Assembly: GCA_036925085.1 (NCBI GenBank)
Contig: JAUPFP010000038.1
Location: 1,921,671 to 1,985,670, forward strand
Length of the DNA stretch: 64,000 nucleotides
Reading direction: 5' to 3'
Source of the DNA: Brachycybe producta
Taxonomy: Eukaryota > Arthropoda > Diplopoda > Playtdesmida > Andrognathidae
The position numbers and the translations under genes were made by a program. Shown one piece after another: positions 48,034 to 59,792 of the stretch. The first letter of the stretch is position 1, and every line of letters starts with the position of its first letter. Under the pieces are notes generated by a model. That model ran no database searches, was not told where the DNA came from, and worked only from the letters and a program-made list of their open reading frames with translations.

Positions 48034-49099
48034 AACGTAAAGCTGTGAAAATATTATATAGATTATGCCTAAGGTGCAAATAAAAAAAACCTGTACAACT
48101 TCCTCCAGCATAGGGCCTAAGCGGCTGCTAATCAAATTTTTAAGGAAATTATAAATGAATTTCAAGATTATCTGAGACTAGAAGAGGAAACTAATCCAGA
48201 CATTAATAATTCTCACAACAGTATCAATAAAAAATAAATCTTTTATGGCAATTTCCTTAAATAAACTGCCATAAAAAGTATATTTTAAAAGATATTGTTA
48301 AAAAAGAAATCATCTCAGCATCTGCGGTTAGTCTTCTAGTCTAAAAGAAATATTTAAATCTTTCCAAAAATTGCTTTTTTTTAAAAAAAGACGTTATCAT
48401 TTTTTACCGTTGAATAAGACAAGCGCGTCAAGAAAGCAACCATTCTTCAATATTTTTGGCGGGTAATATGTGGTACAAAAAGGGGGTGGGAATAGTAATG
48501 AGGATAAGAGGGTACCATATTTCTACCGAAGAAGATTCAAGGCCAATGAGAAGTTAGCCTCGTGTACAAACGCAACACACGTTTTTTAGAAACACAAATT
48601 CAATGAAAATCACACAAAACGATGTAATTACGTATTGTTTAATAGAAAAATGAAAAAGAAAGAAAAGTTTAAAAGTAACCAACTTACTAGAAACGCCGTT
48701 TATAACATGGATACTGGAATATTCTATTATATTTGTAAAAACGCGACTTAGCAGAGAAAACCGCTTCACTTTCCAAGGTCTTCTTCAGGTCTCCCTCCAA
48801 CGGCAAATAAGAAAAAGTTCCGACTCCCGCCACGGCGCAGCGCCACCAATGAAAATAGGAGTGAAACGTTCTTCAAATAAAATAGTCCTACTACACCACT
48901 GACAATTACATTATTTCAGTCTCACTGCAACCATTTATATTTCACATTATGCAATAATTAAATATAAGTGATATGGATTTATTGTATAATAAAATTCAAC
49001 GTTGTTCTAACATGTAAATGAAGAAATCTGTGGTTACTGAATTGACATCACAACAAATCACAGCCAGGCGCATTGATACATTTGTTTTTAAATATCTAC

Positions 49100-49195
49100 A
49101 TAGCCTCTCTTTCTAAGGAAAATCCTGGAAAAAGATTCAAAGGTCCGTAAACTAACATCCGTTCCGTTTACCTACGGACCTTGGAAAGAGGCTAT
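49100..49195. repeat. Palindromic repeat, ~96 bp
   Basis: ATAGCCTCTCTTTCTAAGG...AGGTCCGTAAAC is mirrored by CCGTTTACCTACGGACCTTGGAAAGAGGCTAT. A related TTTCCAAGGTC motif appears near 48772. Confidence 0.65.
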
Positions 49196-49907
49196 ATATG
49201 CCCAGCTCTCCTTATTATCAGTATTCTGTGCTCGGGGGACGAGGAGGAGGAGTCCCGTCTGTTTGCGATTGCGCCATTCTCACTCTTGTCTGTTTTCTAG
49301 TGTTCATGTTCCATGTGGTGCTATGGTTTAGGCCTTTTGTCTCCTTTAGGGATTTCAAACGATCATAAAAATGTATTTATCAAGCTGTCGTCATAAAACC
49401 TTTTTTTTTTTAAATTGTCACCTAATATCCTAGTCTCTAAAATACTTTGAACTTTTTCTTTGTTTACCCTGAAAAAACTTTACGTGAAAAATGAAAATTT
49501 TCTCATAGCTGTCAATATAAATATAATATATCGATTAGCCACTTCACCCCAGTCCAACAATAGCGGCTCTATCTATGGCCCGCATTTCTCAGCTCTAACC
49601 ATAGCCTCCTATGGAAGGCTATGCTCTAACAAAGACAATGACGCCACGAAATCTTTAACCGATTCTTCGTATTAACTGGTTATCGTAATTCGGTACGCCC
49701 CAAGTTGGTACACGCTGTATAGTTCCTTTGTAAATTGTTACACCCTGTATAATACATTTTTAGTATAATAACATTATATTTTTTGGCATTTTTAATGTAT
49801 TCATATTCAATGTTAATAATTAACATCAACAAAAATACATAATAGACTTACAAATGCATATTATAGCCATTTTAAAAAACTTTTAAGGCTAATTGATATG
49901 AAAACTC

Positions 49908-52460
49908 TCAATTTGTTGCTACCGTACTGCCGAATTTATTGTTCCATTCCTCGTACGCTTTCAGATCCAGTTTACAAACACTAGCTTTCACTTGACTCAA
50001 TGCACTTACGAAATCTCCGTGTGAAATGGGACGAACCTGCAATAAAAAATGCTAGCATATCAATAACTAATGATTGATGTGAACAAACTTGCCGATTCTG
50101 ATGGCATGCTCTCAAGTTCCTCGAACGTAAGACTACGTATTGGTCCATATGCAGCTTCTTTACACACGTTTGCCATATCTGCACCAGAATAACCTGCACG
50201 TAAAAAAAGTCAAATATAAGCCAACCCATATATTCAATCGTAATGTAAGATATAAACCGAAAGTAAACATGTATACCATCAGTAAGAAGGCCGATGTCAG
50301 AAATATCATCTTCACTTAAAATATGGTTCTCGCCACACATCAAACTCTGAATGATCTGCTTGCGAGCTTCAAGATTGGGAAGTGGAATGTAAAGCCGCTT
50401 AGATAATCGACGACGTGCGGCTTCATCCAACTCGTGCGGTCGATTCGTTGCTCCGACAACGAGAATCTTATCGTCTTCGCTCGTCGTTGCACCGTCCTAA
50501 TTGAAACAAAACCACAACGATTAATTCATCCCATAAACGTGTTTTAAAAGAACTTTAGAAAACCAGTTGGACGAGAAATTCGGTCTTCATCCTCCTTGAA
50601 GATTCGTGTTCCGAGTCATTACGTTGAGTCAACAGCGAATCAATCTCATCGATAAAGATAACGGCCGGTTGATAACATTGAGCCACCGCAAAGAGAGCAC
50701 GAACCATCTTCTCTCCTTCACCAATCCACTTCGATGTGAGCGAAGAGGCACTGATGCTAAAGAATGTAGATTTAGAGTTGCAAGCAATTACTTTACCTAC
50801 AAATAAAAAAATACCAATCAAATAAACAGACTTGCATTAACCAATGACTGATGCATCACCAATAAGAGTCTTTCCTGTTCCCGGAGGTCCAAACAGAAGT
50901 AGACCTTTAGGTGGACGGCGCAGACGAGTGCACAAGTCAGGTCTAATCATCGGTAAAACGACCATCTCTTTCACCATCTTCTTAGCAAAGTCCAAACCGG
51001 CGATATCATCCCAGTTAATTGGCCGCTTGTTATCCATGATCTAGATAATAAACGCAACGAAGAAAATGTTGAACTTACAACTCTGAAACACAAACAATAT
51101 ACGTGACTACTCGACTTCGTTAATGATCATCTCAACCATTTTTGCATCAACGTTCTTCATACGTTCATCTGCCATCAATTCGGCAACTGGAGCTGAAGAA
51201 ACATCCAAATCCCTGAATCGAAAAATAAAAGCTCACTAAATAATACAAAAAATAAATGAAATCTTGAATGAAATCTACAATTATCAAATTACTTCTGTCC
51301 TTCTTCCTTGAAAACGGGAGGAACAAAGCCTCCATAGACGTTACTTTTGCAACCGAGAGACTTCTTCGAAACTCCGTAGTCGTTTGCACCCACTGCCCTA
51401 GTTCCAAACCTCTTGGCGTTATCCATAAACTGCAATAGCAAAAAAAAAACAGGAAGCAACATGATTTAGTAGTCTACTAAAAGTAACTAAATAGAAATAA
51501 CCAGTTGTGTTTTAGCTGTGTGAAACTCAGAACACCGATCTCTTTCTCCGCCTCTGCCCCCTCCTCCTCCCGTCTTCACCCGTTTCTCATCCGTCTTTTC
51601 GTTGAAATCCTGCTTTCTTTTAGTCCCTTGAACATGAAGCGTTCTTAGATTATTTGCAACTTCTCTGCAAACTGGAAGCACAGCAGAAGAATATGAAGAA
51701 CTATTCCGATCACTGTTGTTAATAACGTTAGATTTGTAATTCTGTTTGAGAGATGACAGAAATCGATTTGCTGCTTCCGTATCGTTTTTAACGACATTTT
51801 TTCCAATCTGATTCTATAATCATATAGTTACATTAGTAATTTATCAATAAACTTCAATTATAACGAGAATTTTACGTTTATTTTGATGTAGTTGTTGAAG
51901 AACTCCAACTTATGTACTGTTTCAGATCTCAACTGCGATTTCCATTGACCTTTATCTGAATAAACGAAAAAAAAAACTAATTGAAGAACATATTCAAAGT
52001 GTGAAACGAATTGAACGCAGAAAAACTAATCCTTTCCGGGTTTCTTATTTTTTACGATTTCAAGAACTTCGTTTTCGTAATTTCTGACTCCTGAAACACA
52101 AAGAAATTGATTGGTTTTATTAAGTTCCAGGATACTAAAAAAAATAAAATAAAGACCGTTCGAAGAGTCCATAAGCTTCTTATATTCATTGCCATAAGTA
52201 TTAAGAAGTTCAGCGCAGGACAAAGAAGACAAACTTAAAAACGAAACGATTATTCTAAGATGAAACAGTGAATTTCAGCGTCAAAATAACAATAGTCAAT
52301 GAATTAAAAACCTGTGAGAAGCATCGGACAGAACTAGTTGTTGTATAAAACATCGCAAACAATCCAATTTCTCATTAGAATTGCCATTGCACGACTTAAA
52401 ATATAGTTGTTGCCAAATATGAAGAACACCAGCTGATTTATCATCAAACTTTAGCGCCAT
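49908..52460 (-). CDS. FIGNL1: Fidgetin-like protein 1 homolog (AAA ATPase)
   Basis: Twelve coding exons join in frame: 52312-52460, 52157-52233, 52031-52090, 51876-51955, 51502-51813, 51293-51429, 51116-51212, 50860-51040, 50564-50796, 50277-50496, 50093-50193, 49908-50036 (stop TGA). The product is 591 residues (human 674). The C-terminal AAA module has INWDDIAGL, Walker A GPPGTGKT (about 355-362), [17 protein letters not shown], Walker B VIFIDEID (about 410-417), [27 protein letters not shown] and a Vps4/C-terminal part ([14 protein letters not shown]...VRPISHGDF). The middle has YGVSKKSLG and FVPPVFK as in FIGNL1. FIGNL1 dismantles RAD51 filaments and restrains crossovers. Two junctions are odd: intron 11 appears to be GC-AG, and the intron-3 donor reads AT instead of GT. 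The intron-7 donor (GTCGAG) is weak. Confidence 0.92.
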
Positions 52461-52869
52461 TATCAAAAATCTGACAACAGAATAAAGGAATTTTCAATTA
52501 TAGAACGAGAGAGCATCAGTATAATTTCACTGTAATATTGTGAAGTATATGGCGTTAAAAACAACGTAGTTAAGTAAGCTGCAAAGCTGATCGTAAAAAA
52601 TACACCAATATGGTGCTTTAAACCTGTTAGAATCAAAGAAAAAGTGCCATATTAGTACACTTTATCTCTGCCTCCAAATATATGACGTAACACCTTACTG
52701 CCTGAGCTGTTGCTGAGGTTTCTTTATTCGCGGTTAAACCGATATCGATTCTGTTCGATATTACAAAATGGCGACGCCCATGTGACGACAGTTTACCTTA
52801 TAAATCGTACTTCTATCATTATTTCGTTCAAAACGAAGTTATTTTAACAAATTTTATATTTAGTAAGCA
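52461..52869. promoter_or_regulatory. Bidirectional promoter region FIGNL1-MRPS26
   Basis: Only 409 bases separate the two divergent start codons. AAAATGGCG (52765-52773), a YY1-type core, and TATCGATT (52743-52750), resembling the ATCGAT motifs of the CLINT1 promoter, lie about 100 bases upstream of MRPS26. No TATA box is apparent. On the minus side an acceptor-like TTCTGTTGTCAG lies about 13 bases before the FIGNL1 ATG, so its 5'UTR may be spliced. Confidence 0.5.
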
Positions 52870-53764
52870 ATGCAGCGAGCTTTACTTTGTGTTAAATCAG
52901 CTGTAAGATCCGAATTTAGCGGTCCAAATAGTTTCTGGAGTCTGCAATTCGTGAGATGGGGACGAAAACAACGAATGAGAAAACCACTTTCGTTAGGAAC
53001 GGCTAAAACTAAATTGTTCAGATTCGAACCTCCTAAAGTTTATGCTCCTGGAGAGGAAGAAGAAATAAAAAAATTGTATAGTGACTATCGTGCCAATATG
53101 AAATCCATGTAGTAAGTGAACGAACATACATTTTAAAGAAAAAACGTGTTTTGAATCCTTTGTTGGAATTTGAAATATTTTTCATTTTTTACAAGTAATT
53201 ACTTCAAAGAGGAGTATGCAAAGATATCAGACACAAGTGAATTAGCTGCTGAGAACGCCAGACTGGAAGAAAAAGAGCATAGGAGGCTAATGGAAGAAAA
53301 TCGTCTCGAAAATGAACGTTTGGCAAAAATAAGGTTTAAAACAATCCGATTTTGTCGCTTAGTTTTATTTTAAAGTAATTTCCACGTTTCAGGGAAGTGC
53401 GTCTAAAAAAGGAATTGGAAGCAAAACGAGAAATACTTACACAAATGTTGGCCGAACGAGAAGAGATGGAAAGAAAACGGATCCAAGAGGCCGATGAAAT
53501 TATCCGCTTTTTTAAAGTATTAATTCATTGGAATGGTTAAACTTGCTCGCATGTTTTAATGTGTGTGTGGGTTTTTTACAGTCGCAACCTGTCATAACTG
53601 CAGAGAAATTGGATGAAGCGATCGACAGTGCATTGGAGGTGGAACTCGACTACAATTATGCGATTGATTTACATGGAAATATCTACAGAGGGCGACACAA
53701 GATTGAAAAGGATAGAAGTAAAGACACTACAGTGCAACCAATGGCTACCGAACTGAAAACGTAG
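52870..53764 (+). CDS. MRPS26: Mitochondrial small ribosomal subunit protein mS26 homolog
   Basis: Four coding exons join in frame: 52870-53111, 53196-53333, 53393-53516, 53582-53764 (stop TAG), giving 228 residues (human 205). The N-terminus (MQRALLCVKSAVRS) is Arg/Ser/Ala-rich like a mitochondrial presequence, followed by a WGRKQRMRKP basic segment. The middle is a long charged helix (ENARLEEKEHRRLMEENRLE, then LKKELEAKREILTQMLAERE). The C-terminal VITAEKLDEAIDSALEVELD then YNYAIDLHGNIYRG matches the end of MRPS26, where human has [29 protein letters not shown]. mS26 is a structural protein of the mitoribosome small subunit. Splice sites are canonical. It diverges from FIGNL1. Confidence 0.87.
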
Positions 53765-53814
53765 AAAGAAAAGATTTTTTGTTACTGATTGAATCACATT
53801 TGTAAAATACACAA

Positions 53815-53820
53815 AATAAA
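53815..53820 (+). terminator. Poly(A) signal of MRPS26
   Basis: AATAAA lies 50 bases after the stop codon, giving a very short 3'UTR. Confidence 0.7.
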
Positions 53821-54792
53821 AACATACCTTCAAAGTAGAATTCTCTGAATTTTTTTTAATAGTACTTTATTTCATTAATTAAAAACCTAACTATTCAGTA
53901 TATGAAAACTAACTTAGTTTCCGTAAATTCTGTCGTCTACTTATTTGGTCTTCCAGTTTAAAAGTAACGTACAAACCGTTAACGTAAGATTAGCTGAGTT
54001 CGCACAGGTTTGCACCTGAACCTCAGAATTTCATGAAATTTGTTACACATGTTTCAATGCACAGTTTGTAAATTTCCATGTAAAATTACATCTTCCTAAC
54101 CCACGTGGTCATGGTAATATCTAGACTATGTTACTCTATCATAAAACCAGAGTTATAAGTATTTCAATATGTAGACCCAAAGATGATTTTAAAGAACTGT
54201 AAGGTGCCTAGCGAAATGAAAATATGCTTGATTTGAAATGGAATGATCCAGCAGCTAATTGGTTCAAGAATTAAGACAAATACCATAGTTTATACTATGA
54301 ATCTGAACATAAAAAATTTAATTTATTCAAATATTTTTGAGACGAAAAAAACACCCACTTTTTCGTCTTACATTTTATAAATTTTTAAAAAAATTTCAAC
54401 AATTATTGTTAATCGTTTTTTTTCCAAATTCCCTGATTTATAAAAAAAAATTATGCATACAAAAAATACCAACTATTTTTGTTTTTACCCTTAAATAAGT
54501 ATCAAGTTATCGCAATTTTCTTGAAAGAAAAATATGTAAAACAATTATTATGAAAATATTACAAAATATCACACATCAACTACCTTTTTTCGTCTCAAAA
54601 TGACGTTTCACAGTCCAATTTACGTTTCCATGCGATTCTCAAATAGATTCGTGACCATTCACATTATTATTGCACGATATAATCCTTATAGTTTCGCATC
54701 GACTTCAAATACTTCTTCATCGCTTTCACAAAATCGCTCGGTTGGACTAGTATCGAAATATCCTTTCCGACGGCATTTAGCCTGTCTTGAAC
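53821..54792. other. Non-coding gap between convergent genes
   Basis: AT-rich sequence between MRPS26 (+) and the PH/PDZ gene (-). An inverted pair GAGACGAAAAAA (54340) and TTTTTTCGTCTCAAAA (54585-54600) brackets about 260 bases and may be another small inverted-repeat element. No exon is supported. Confidence 0.45.
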
Positions 54793-57772
54793 CTAGTAAT
54801 TAGAATGAAATTTTAAAAACGGTCTTGTGAATTTTTTTAATATCCTATTTATAAATGCCTCATTTTCTTTGAAGAACAAGTTCAAAGGTCTATCATTGAT
54901 TTCGGTTAACACCCAATTACATGGTCCCATTCCTCCACAAGACAATGCCTTCTCGGGAAGTCCGCTACGAGCTGCCAACCCTCCCATGACTACTTCGACT
55001 ATCTGCTTTGTACAATAAAATTGGTCGTAAACGACTTTGACGTTGAAACACGGTTCGAAATCAACAAAATTTTCCACCTCGGCCGTGTTCCCATCTCGTA
55101 CGATTCCAAGATCTTGACCTTCGCGTTCTCTCTTCAGTGCGTAAACTTGGCCGTAAGGAACTCTGGCTACTATAAATTCTATCTTGAGGCCAGCCTCGTT
55201 TCGAATAATCTTCTGTACTTCTGACACGCTTTGTACCTCATAACGGCCAACCTTTAATACTCTATCACCTATGTGAAAACTATGATAAAGGATTGGATGT
55301 TCACGTTGCTTCCAACCCGCAATCCTATTTTGCACAAAACAAACAGGGTTTTCATTTTAGTAATTCGTCAAACAAACAGTGTACAGTAAAAACCCTTTAA
55401 CACGAAATTGAAGGACCCGGAATATTTTTTTCATGTTAAAAGAAATTAGTCTAAAAACGTATTTCATAATATATTTATAGTAAAATAAACTTACACCTTG
55501 GCTTCACCTACTTTTTAGAATTAAAAATTACTTATTTTGGATTGAGTATGCTTATATAAACTTTTTTTAGAAACAATATTATGAAAAAACTCAAATTGTT
55601 TTCAAAACTAGAATGGAAAAAGATTATGGTAAAACTTTTTTTCGTGGCAATATCTTAAAAAATAAACATTTTATAGTTCACTTTAAAAAGTTCATTTTTA
55701 AAGATCGAAAAAACTTTTATCAATTTTTTGTAATGTTTCACTATCGCAATGCGAATTTGGAAAAGAATTTTACATAGATTTTTTTCTCTTCGTATTACCC
55801 TTTTTTCTTCTTAAACGAAAGGACCAAAAATATATTTCGTGTTATCCGATTTTTTGCGTTAAATGATTTTCACTGTATCCGTTTTGTGCTTACTGACCAA
55901 ACCGTTCCAAGGAATTCAACAAAAGCTATCGTGTTATTGCAGTCTTTACGTGGCAGAAGCAATCTAACTCCACCTCTGTTATTGATTTCACGGCAAAGGA
56001 TCAGAACCTGTTTCTCTCTTAAAGTAAGCGGCCTTCTGTTCTCATCTATCCCTATGTCTAACGTTTCACTTAAAAGCTGATTAAGAAAAAAAATAACGAC
56101 AATAATAAATACGTAGTCACATCACGTTTGACCTCGTAAACCGTAATTACCAAGTTTATGTTTCCATTGGCTATGACTGGCTGCGAACGTCTAACCGGCC
56201 TCTCCTCCGAAGACGCTCTCGACCTCGTTCTCGAATTTCCTTCTTCCGATGCCGATGCTACGGCAGATGCGTTCGAAGACGGTGGATTAAAATAACTCGG
56301 ATTACGAATACCACTTAGAGCGGTTCTAGCCGAAGAAGTTGCAAGAAAAAGGGGTTCATAGACGGTAGAGTGATCTGTCGAAACACTCGAAGATGCGAAC
56401 GTGGACATATGTTCGTTATCGTTTGAACCGGTCACTCGAAGAACTTCGACGGGATTTGAATTTGCGTTTGAATTGATACTCTGAGAAGCAGATGCACTTC
56501 TAACAACGTTGCCATTGTTGTTCGGATTATTATTTCTGTTGTTCTGATTATTATTATTGATGTTGTTGTAACTAGCAGACGAGGCGGCAGTGATGCTGGT
56601 TGTAGATTGTACGGCAACAGTGGCATCGAAGTTGAAGTGAATCGTTCCAGGAAGCGGTGGAGGAGGTGGAGGAATTGATGGAACGGAAAACAAAGATGAT
56701 GAGGCAGCAGCTGCTGCTCCGGTGCCACTCCATTCAGATTCCTCTCTAGATGCTGCTAGAGAAGGTGGAGTGGCCATTAAAGGAATTCTACTTAAAGTTT
56801 GTGGAAGAGGAAATGTCGGAGTCGAAGGAAGAGAAATTGAAGCCGACTGTAATTGGGCCGTAGTCGTCGTTTGTTGCCTGTTTGAAACTAAAGACACGAC
56901 GGATGATGAAAGTGATGTCGGAGAAGAAGGTTCTGATAACATTAAAAAAACATCGTTATGAAACGTAAAATAAAACTCGAGATAGAACCTGAAACGAACC
57001 AGAGTGATGAGTACGATGAGGTGGAATTAATGGTGCTCTAGATGTCGTTAGTGTCGCTGTTCCAATCGAAGAAGAAATTGAATTAGATGAAGCAAGAGGA
57101 GGAAGGGGCAACGGCGAGTTTGGATCTCTGTTAGCTGCAAGAGACGATCTCATCTCTGGCGCTTTCGTATATAGGTTGTATCTTGGCTGTCAAAAGAAAA
57201 AAAAAGCTTTAAGATTCAAGAATGTGTCGGTCATCAAGCAGTAGTCAACAATTTACGTTTAAGACTCCGATGTCCGTGAGTTTGCTCTTGAGAGCGTCGA
57301 TCCATTCCGACATTTGTTCTCTAGTTGAAGCGGCCAATTTGACGACACGACCGTCAAGCGTGATACTAAAAACAAAGTCGTTATCTTGGAATACGATGTT
57401 CGGAAAGATGTGAAGACAGTTGGAGAGTGCGATGCTACTCGTAGGCTGATGAGCAAACGCACTTCGTCTGTTTTCGTAATATTCGAGGAATGCGTTAATG
57501 TCGTCGTGAATGCAGAACACAACCCACATCTTCTCAGGCTTCGGAGGCTGTCATTAACAAAGCAAACGGTTTCGATTTCATTAATACACTCAAGATTTGT
57601 CATATATTACGAGAATAGAATCGATTCAAACCTTTACAAAAGGTGCGGAACGACGGTCACGAGACGGTATCCGTTTCAACCATCCGTTCTTGTGGATCTC
57701 TCTCGTTCCGACACTCGCAGTTGTCGCACCGTCCATTGGAGGAACTCTAGTTTGATCAGCGGTCGAACCCAT
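54793..57772 (-). CDS. PH and PDZ-like domain protein, unnamed
   Basis: Six coding exons join in frame: 57632-57772, 57257-57547, 57000-57186, 56151-56932, 55898-56076, 54793-55324 (stop TAG), giving 703 residues. Residues about 25-145 look like a PH domain: HKNGWLKRIP, MWVVFCIHDDINAFLEYYEN, IALSNCLHIFP, FVFSITLDGRVVKLAASTRE, MSEWIDALKSKL. The middle (about 150-470) is disordered, Ser/Pro/Asn-rich with a seven-Pro run and an Asn-rich tract. The C-terminal part has a PDZ-like core (HSFHIGDRVLKVGRYEVQSV, SEVQKIIRNEAGLKIEFIVAR) followed by a second possible PDZ-type segment (VEVVMGGLAARSGLPEK, WVLTEINDRPL). This suggests a membrane-associated scaffold. I do not recognise a named ortholog. The last exon could continue by splicing before the stop. 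Confidence 0.7.
55382..55877. mobile_element. Pogo/Tigger-like MITE in an intron of the PH/PDZ gene
   Basis: The left end TACAGTAAAAACCCTTTAAC, then ACGAAATTGAAGGACCCGGAATAT, is mirrored by the right end GATTTTCACTGTA preceded by TTTTTGCGTTAAAT and ATTTCGTGTTATCCG. The element begins CAGT and is flanked by TA on both sides, as for pogo-type Tc1/mariner relatives. It is about 0.5 kb with no transposase frame. Related ends occur near 4960-5022 and 22230-22315. Confidence 0.7.
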
Positions 57773-57948
57773 TTAACGAATTTTATTTCTATTTGAAATA
57801 ACTTTGATCAGCCTCGTAAAATTAATATTAAAAATATGCATAAATCGTGTAATTATTTGCCTAACTATTTCATTGTTCATGGCTTTCGAAGTTCGAACTC
57901 TTGATTATTCTGTCTTTCACGAGCATAACTAGAAAATGTGTTAGAAAC

Positions 57949-58110
57949 TATAAGAATAGCTTAATGTGGGATTATCTTACAGGGAAAAATTAAAATATAT
58001 CGTCTATTTAAAATTGGCTCACTTTAAAACTCACATAAAAAGCTTATTTTGAAAGATAGGAACATGAAAATACTCTTAGGTGATTGAGTTACCCTTCTTG
58101 TTTCTAAAAC
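57949..58110. mobile_element. MITE of the TTAGAAACTAG family, copy 4
   Basis: GTGTTAGAAACTATAAGAATAGC is mirrored by GATTGAGTTACCCTTCTTGTTTCTAAAAC. Internal blocks AAAAGCTTATTTTGAAAGATA and ACATGAAAATACTC match copies 1 and 5. Confidence 0.75.
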
Positions 58111-58187
58111 AAATTCAAGTTTCTCTCCATTTTGGATCTGAAAGACAAAATAATGAAGACCTATGTTATAATATAAATTAAAAAAAG

Positions 58188-58380
58188 GGTATTAGAAACT
58201 AGAACGGGTAGCGGAATCACTTAATATGTATTTTCCATGTTGATATCTTCCAAAATAAACTTTTTATATAATAAAAAAATATCGTCGGCTTAAAGTTGGG
58301 TCATTTTCAAACTTACATAAAAAGCTTCTTTTGAAGTCAAACATGTACATTAAAGCTACATTTCTAGTTTCTAAAACACT
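58188..58380. mobile_element. MITE of the TTAGAAACTAG family, copy 5
   Basis: GGTATTAGAAACTAGAACGGGTAGC is mirrored by AGCTACATTTCTAGTTTCTAAAACACT. The interior is nearly the same as copy 4, only about 80 bases away, in the same orientation. Confidence 0.75.
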
Positions 58381-59792
58381 TTCAAGTTTCTCTTAAATCT
58401 TTCTCACAACCTATATTCATAAAATGGCAATTTTCGACCTTTTAACTTACTCATTATTTGTTATTATATTACTTTTAAATAGATTTTATTGAATGTATTC
58501 GCTTTTTATGTTTTTTTTTGTCCCCCTTCTTCTTCTAAATTGAAATTTCATTTTTAAACGTCGATCGATTATTGAATAATTGACCGTTATGTAACAAGAT
58601 TAACATTGAGTAACATCAATCAATTACATGGAGACATGAATCTCTTCTTTCTTCATTCAACTTGAAGTATTTTTGGGTTTGTGAAATGAATGAAGTTCAC
58701 CACTTATCTTGAATCAAAACTTAAGATGATATCGAAGAGTTTCGCAAGTTTCAAAACCCAACACACACCCATTATAATTATTCCTCAATTTCTTCGAATT
58801 TATTTTTCTCAAATTTCGTTTAAGTTTCTATATTTTTTTTTATGTCCTATAACAAAATTATAAAGCAGACAGACAAAATTAAACAAGAACCGAAAACAGG
58901 ATCGTCTTTTTTTTTCTGTCCCAGTTACAGACTTTTAAATATAATGGAAATGACGACACCTGTCCCACTTTTTTCTTTCATTTCCTGGTAAAATGACTAA
59001 ACTAATTTATTTCAATCCATCGCAAGAACCTGCGAATATTTATCCAACTTTGTTGAAGAAACTTTTAAATTTCACATTTGAAACTAGAATGAGCCAAATA
59101 AAAATCGAATACAAATATTTTCACGATAATACCTATCTTTTAAAATAAACGTTTTATGAACAAGTTTATTTTATTATATTCATGTGAAAAACAAAAATTG
59201 CTTTTTTTTGTTCAAACTGTCATGTAGTCGACACACTGTAACTCGAAGCTTGTGACGTCAGAGGGCTATGCTTATATCATTTTTGTCTCGCATAAAAGGG
59301 GTAATAACCAAAATATTCAAGAAACATTTTGCCGTCATCCCCCTTTCTATCGAACGAAATGATACAAGCTTAAATGTTTGGTCTCCTCTCCCTTTTCTGA
59401 CGTCACAAGTTTCAAGTTACAGTGCGGCGCCTGTAAAAACAAAATTTCATCTTGAAAATATTTTCATTCCATTAGTTGCACTCTACTAATTTCAAGCAAA
59501 CTTTGAGTGACTTTTACAAGTTTCTGGATACTCGTATTTGTATGACCTTCGACTCAGGAGCCTGGGAGTCTGTGCCCCTCACTAATGTAGTTTTGATACA
59601 CTTTGCAAAATGCTACAAATAAAGGCCCTCTTGACACACAAGACTACTTTTCGACTGCAAAATGAAGTCAGATTGTCGCCAAAACCGACCAAATTGAATC
59701 TTTCCATATAAAACACATTGTAATCATAGCCCAACCACCTTCGAATTCACTTTGCAGTCAAAAAGTGATCAGTGTATTCCAACTCATAGGAA

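Larger units (their letters stand above)
47586..49907. other. Region between Ki-67 start and FIGNL1 3' end
   Basis: It should contain the Ki-67 promoter and non-coding exon(s), and the 3'UTR of FIGNL1. I see no coding exon. Two inverted-repeat elements (47709-48033 and 49100-49195), a mirrored GGTAC pair near 48472/48513 and a half copy of the TTAGAAACTAG repeat near 49430-49475 account for part of it. TACACGCTGTATA and TACACCCTGTATA near 49710 and 49740 look like further repeat ends. Confidence 0.5.

Noticed and set aside
56432..56961. Alternative-frame ORFs over the PH/PDZ linker exon
   Set aside because: Shadows of the Ser/Asn/Pro-rich frame that joins in phase with the PH and PDZ-like exons.
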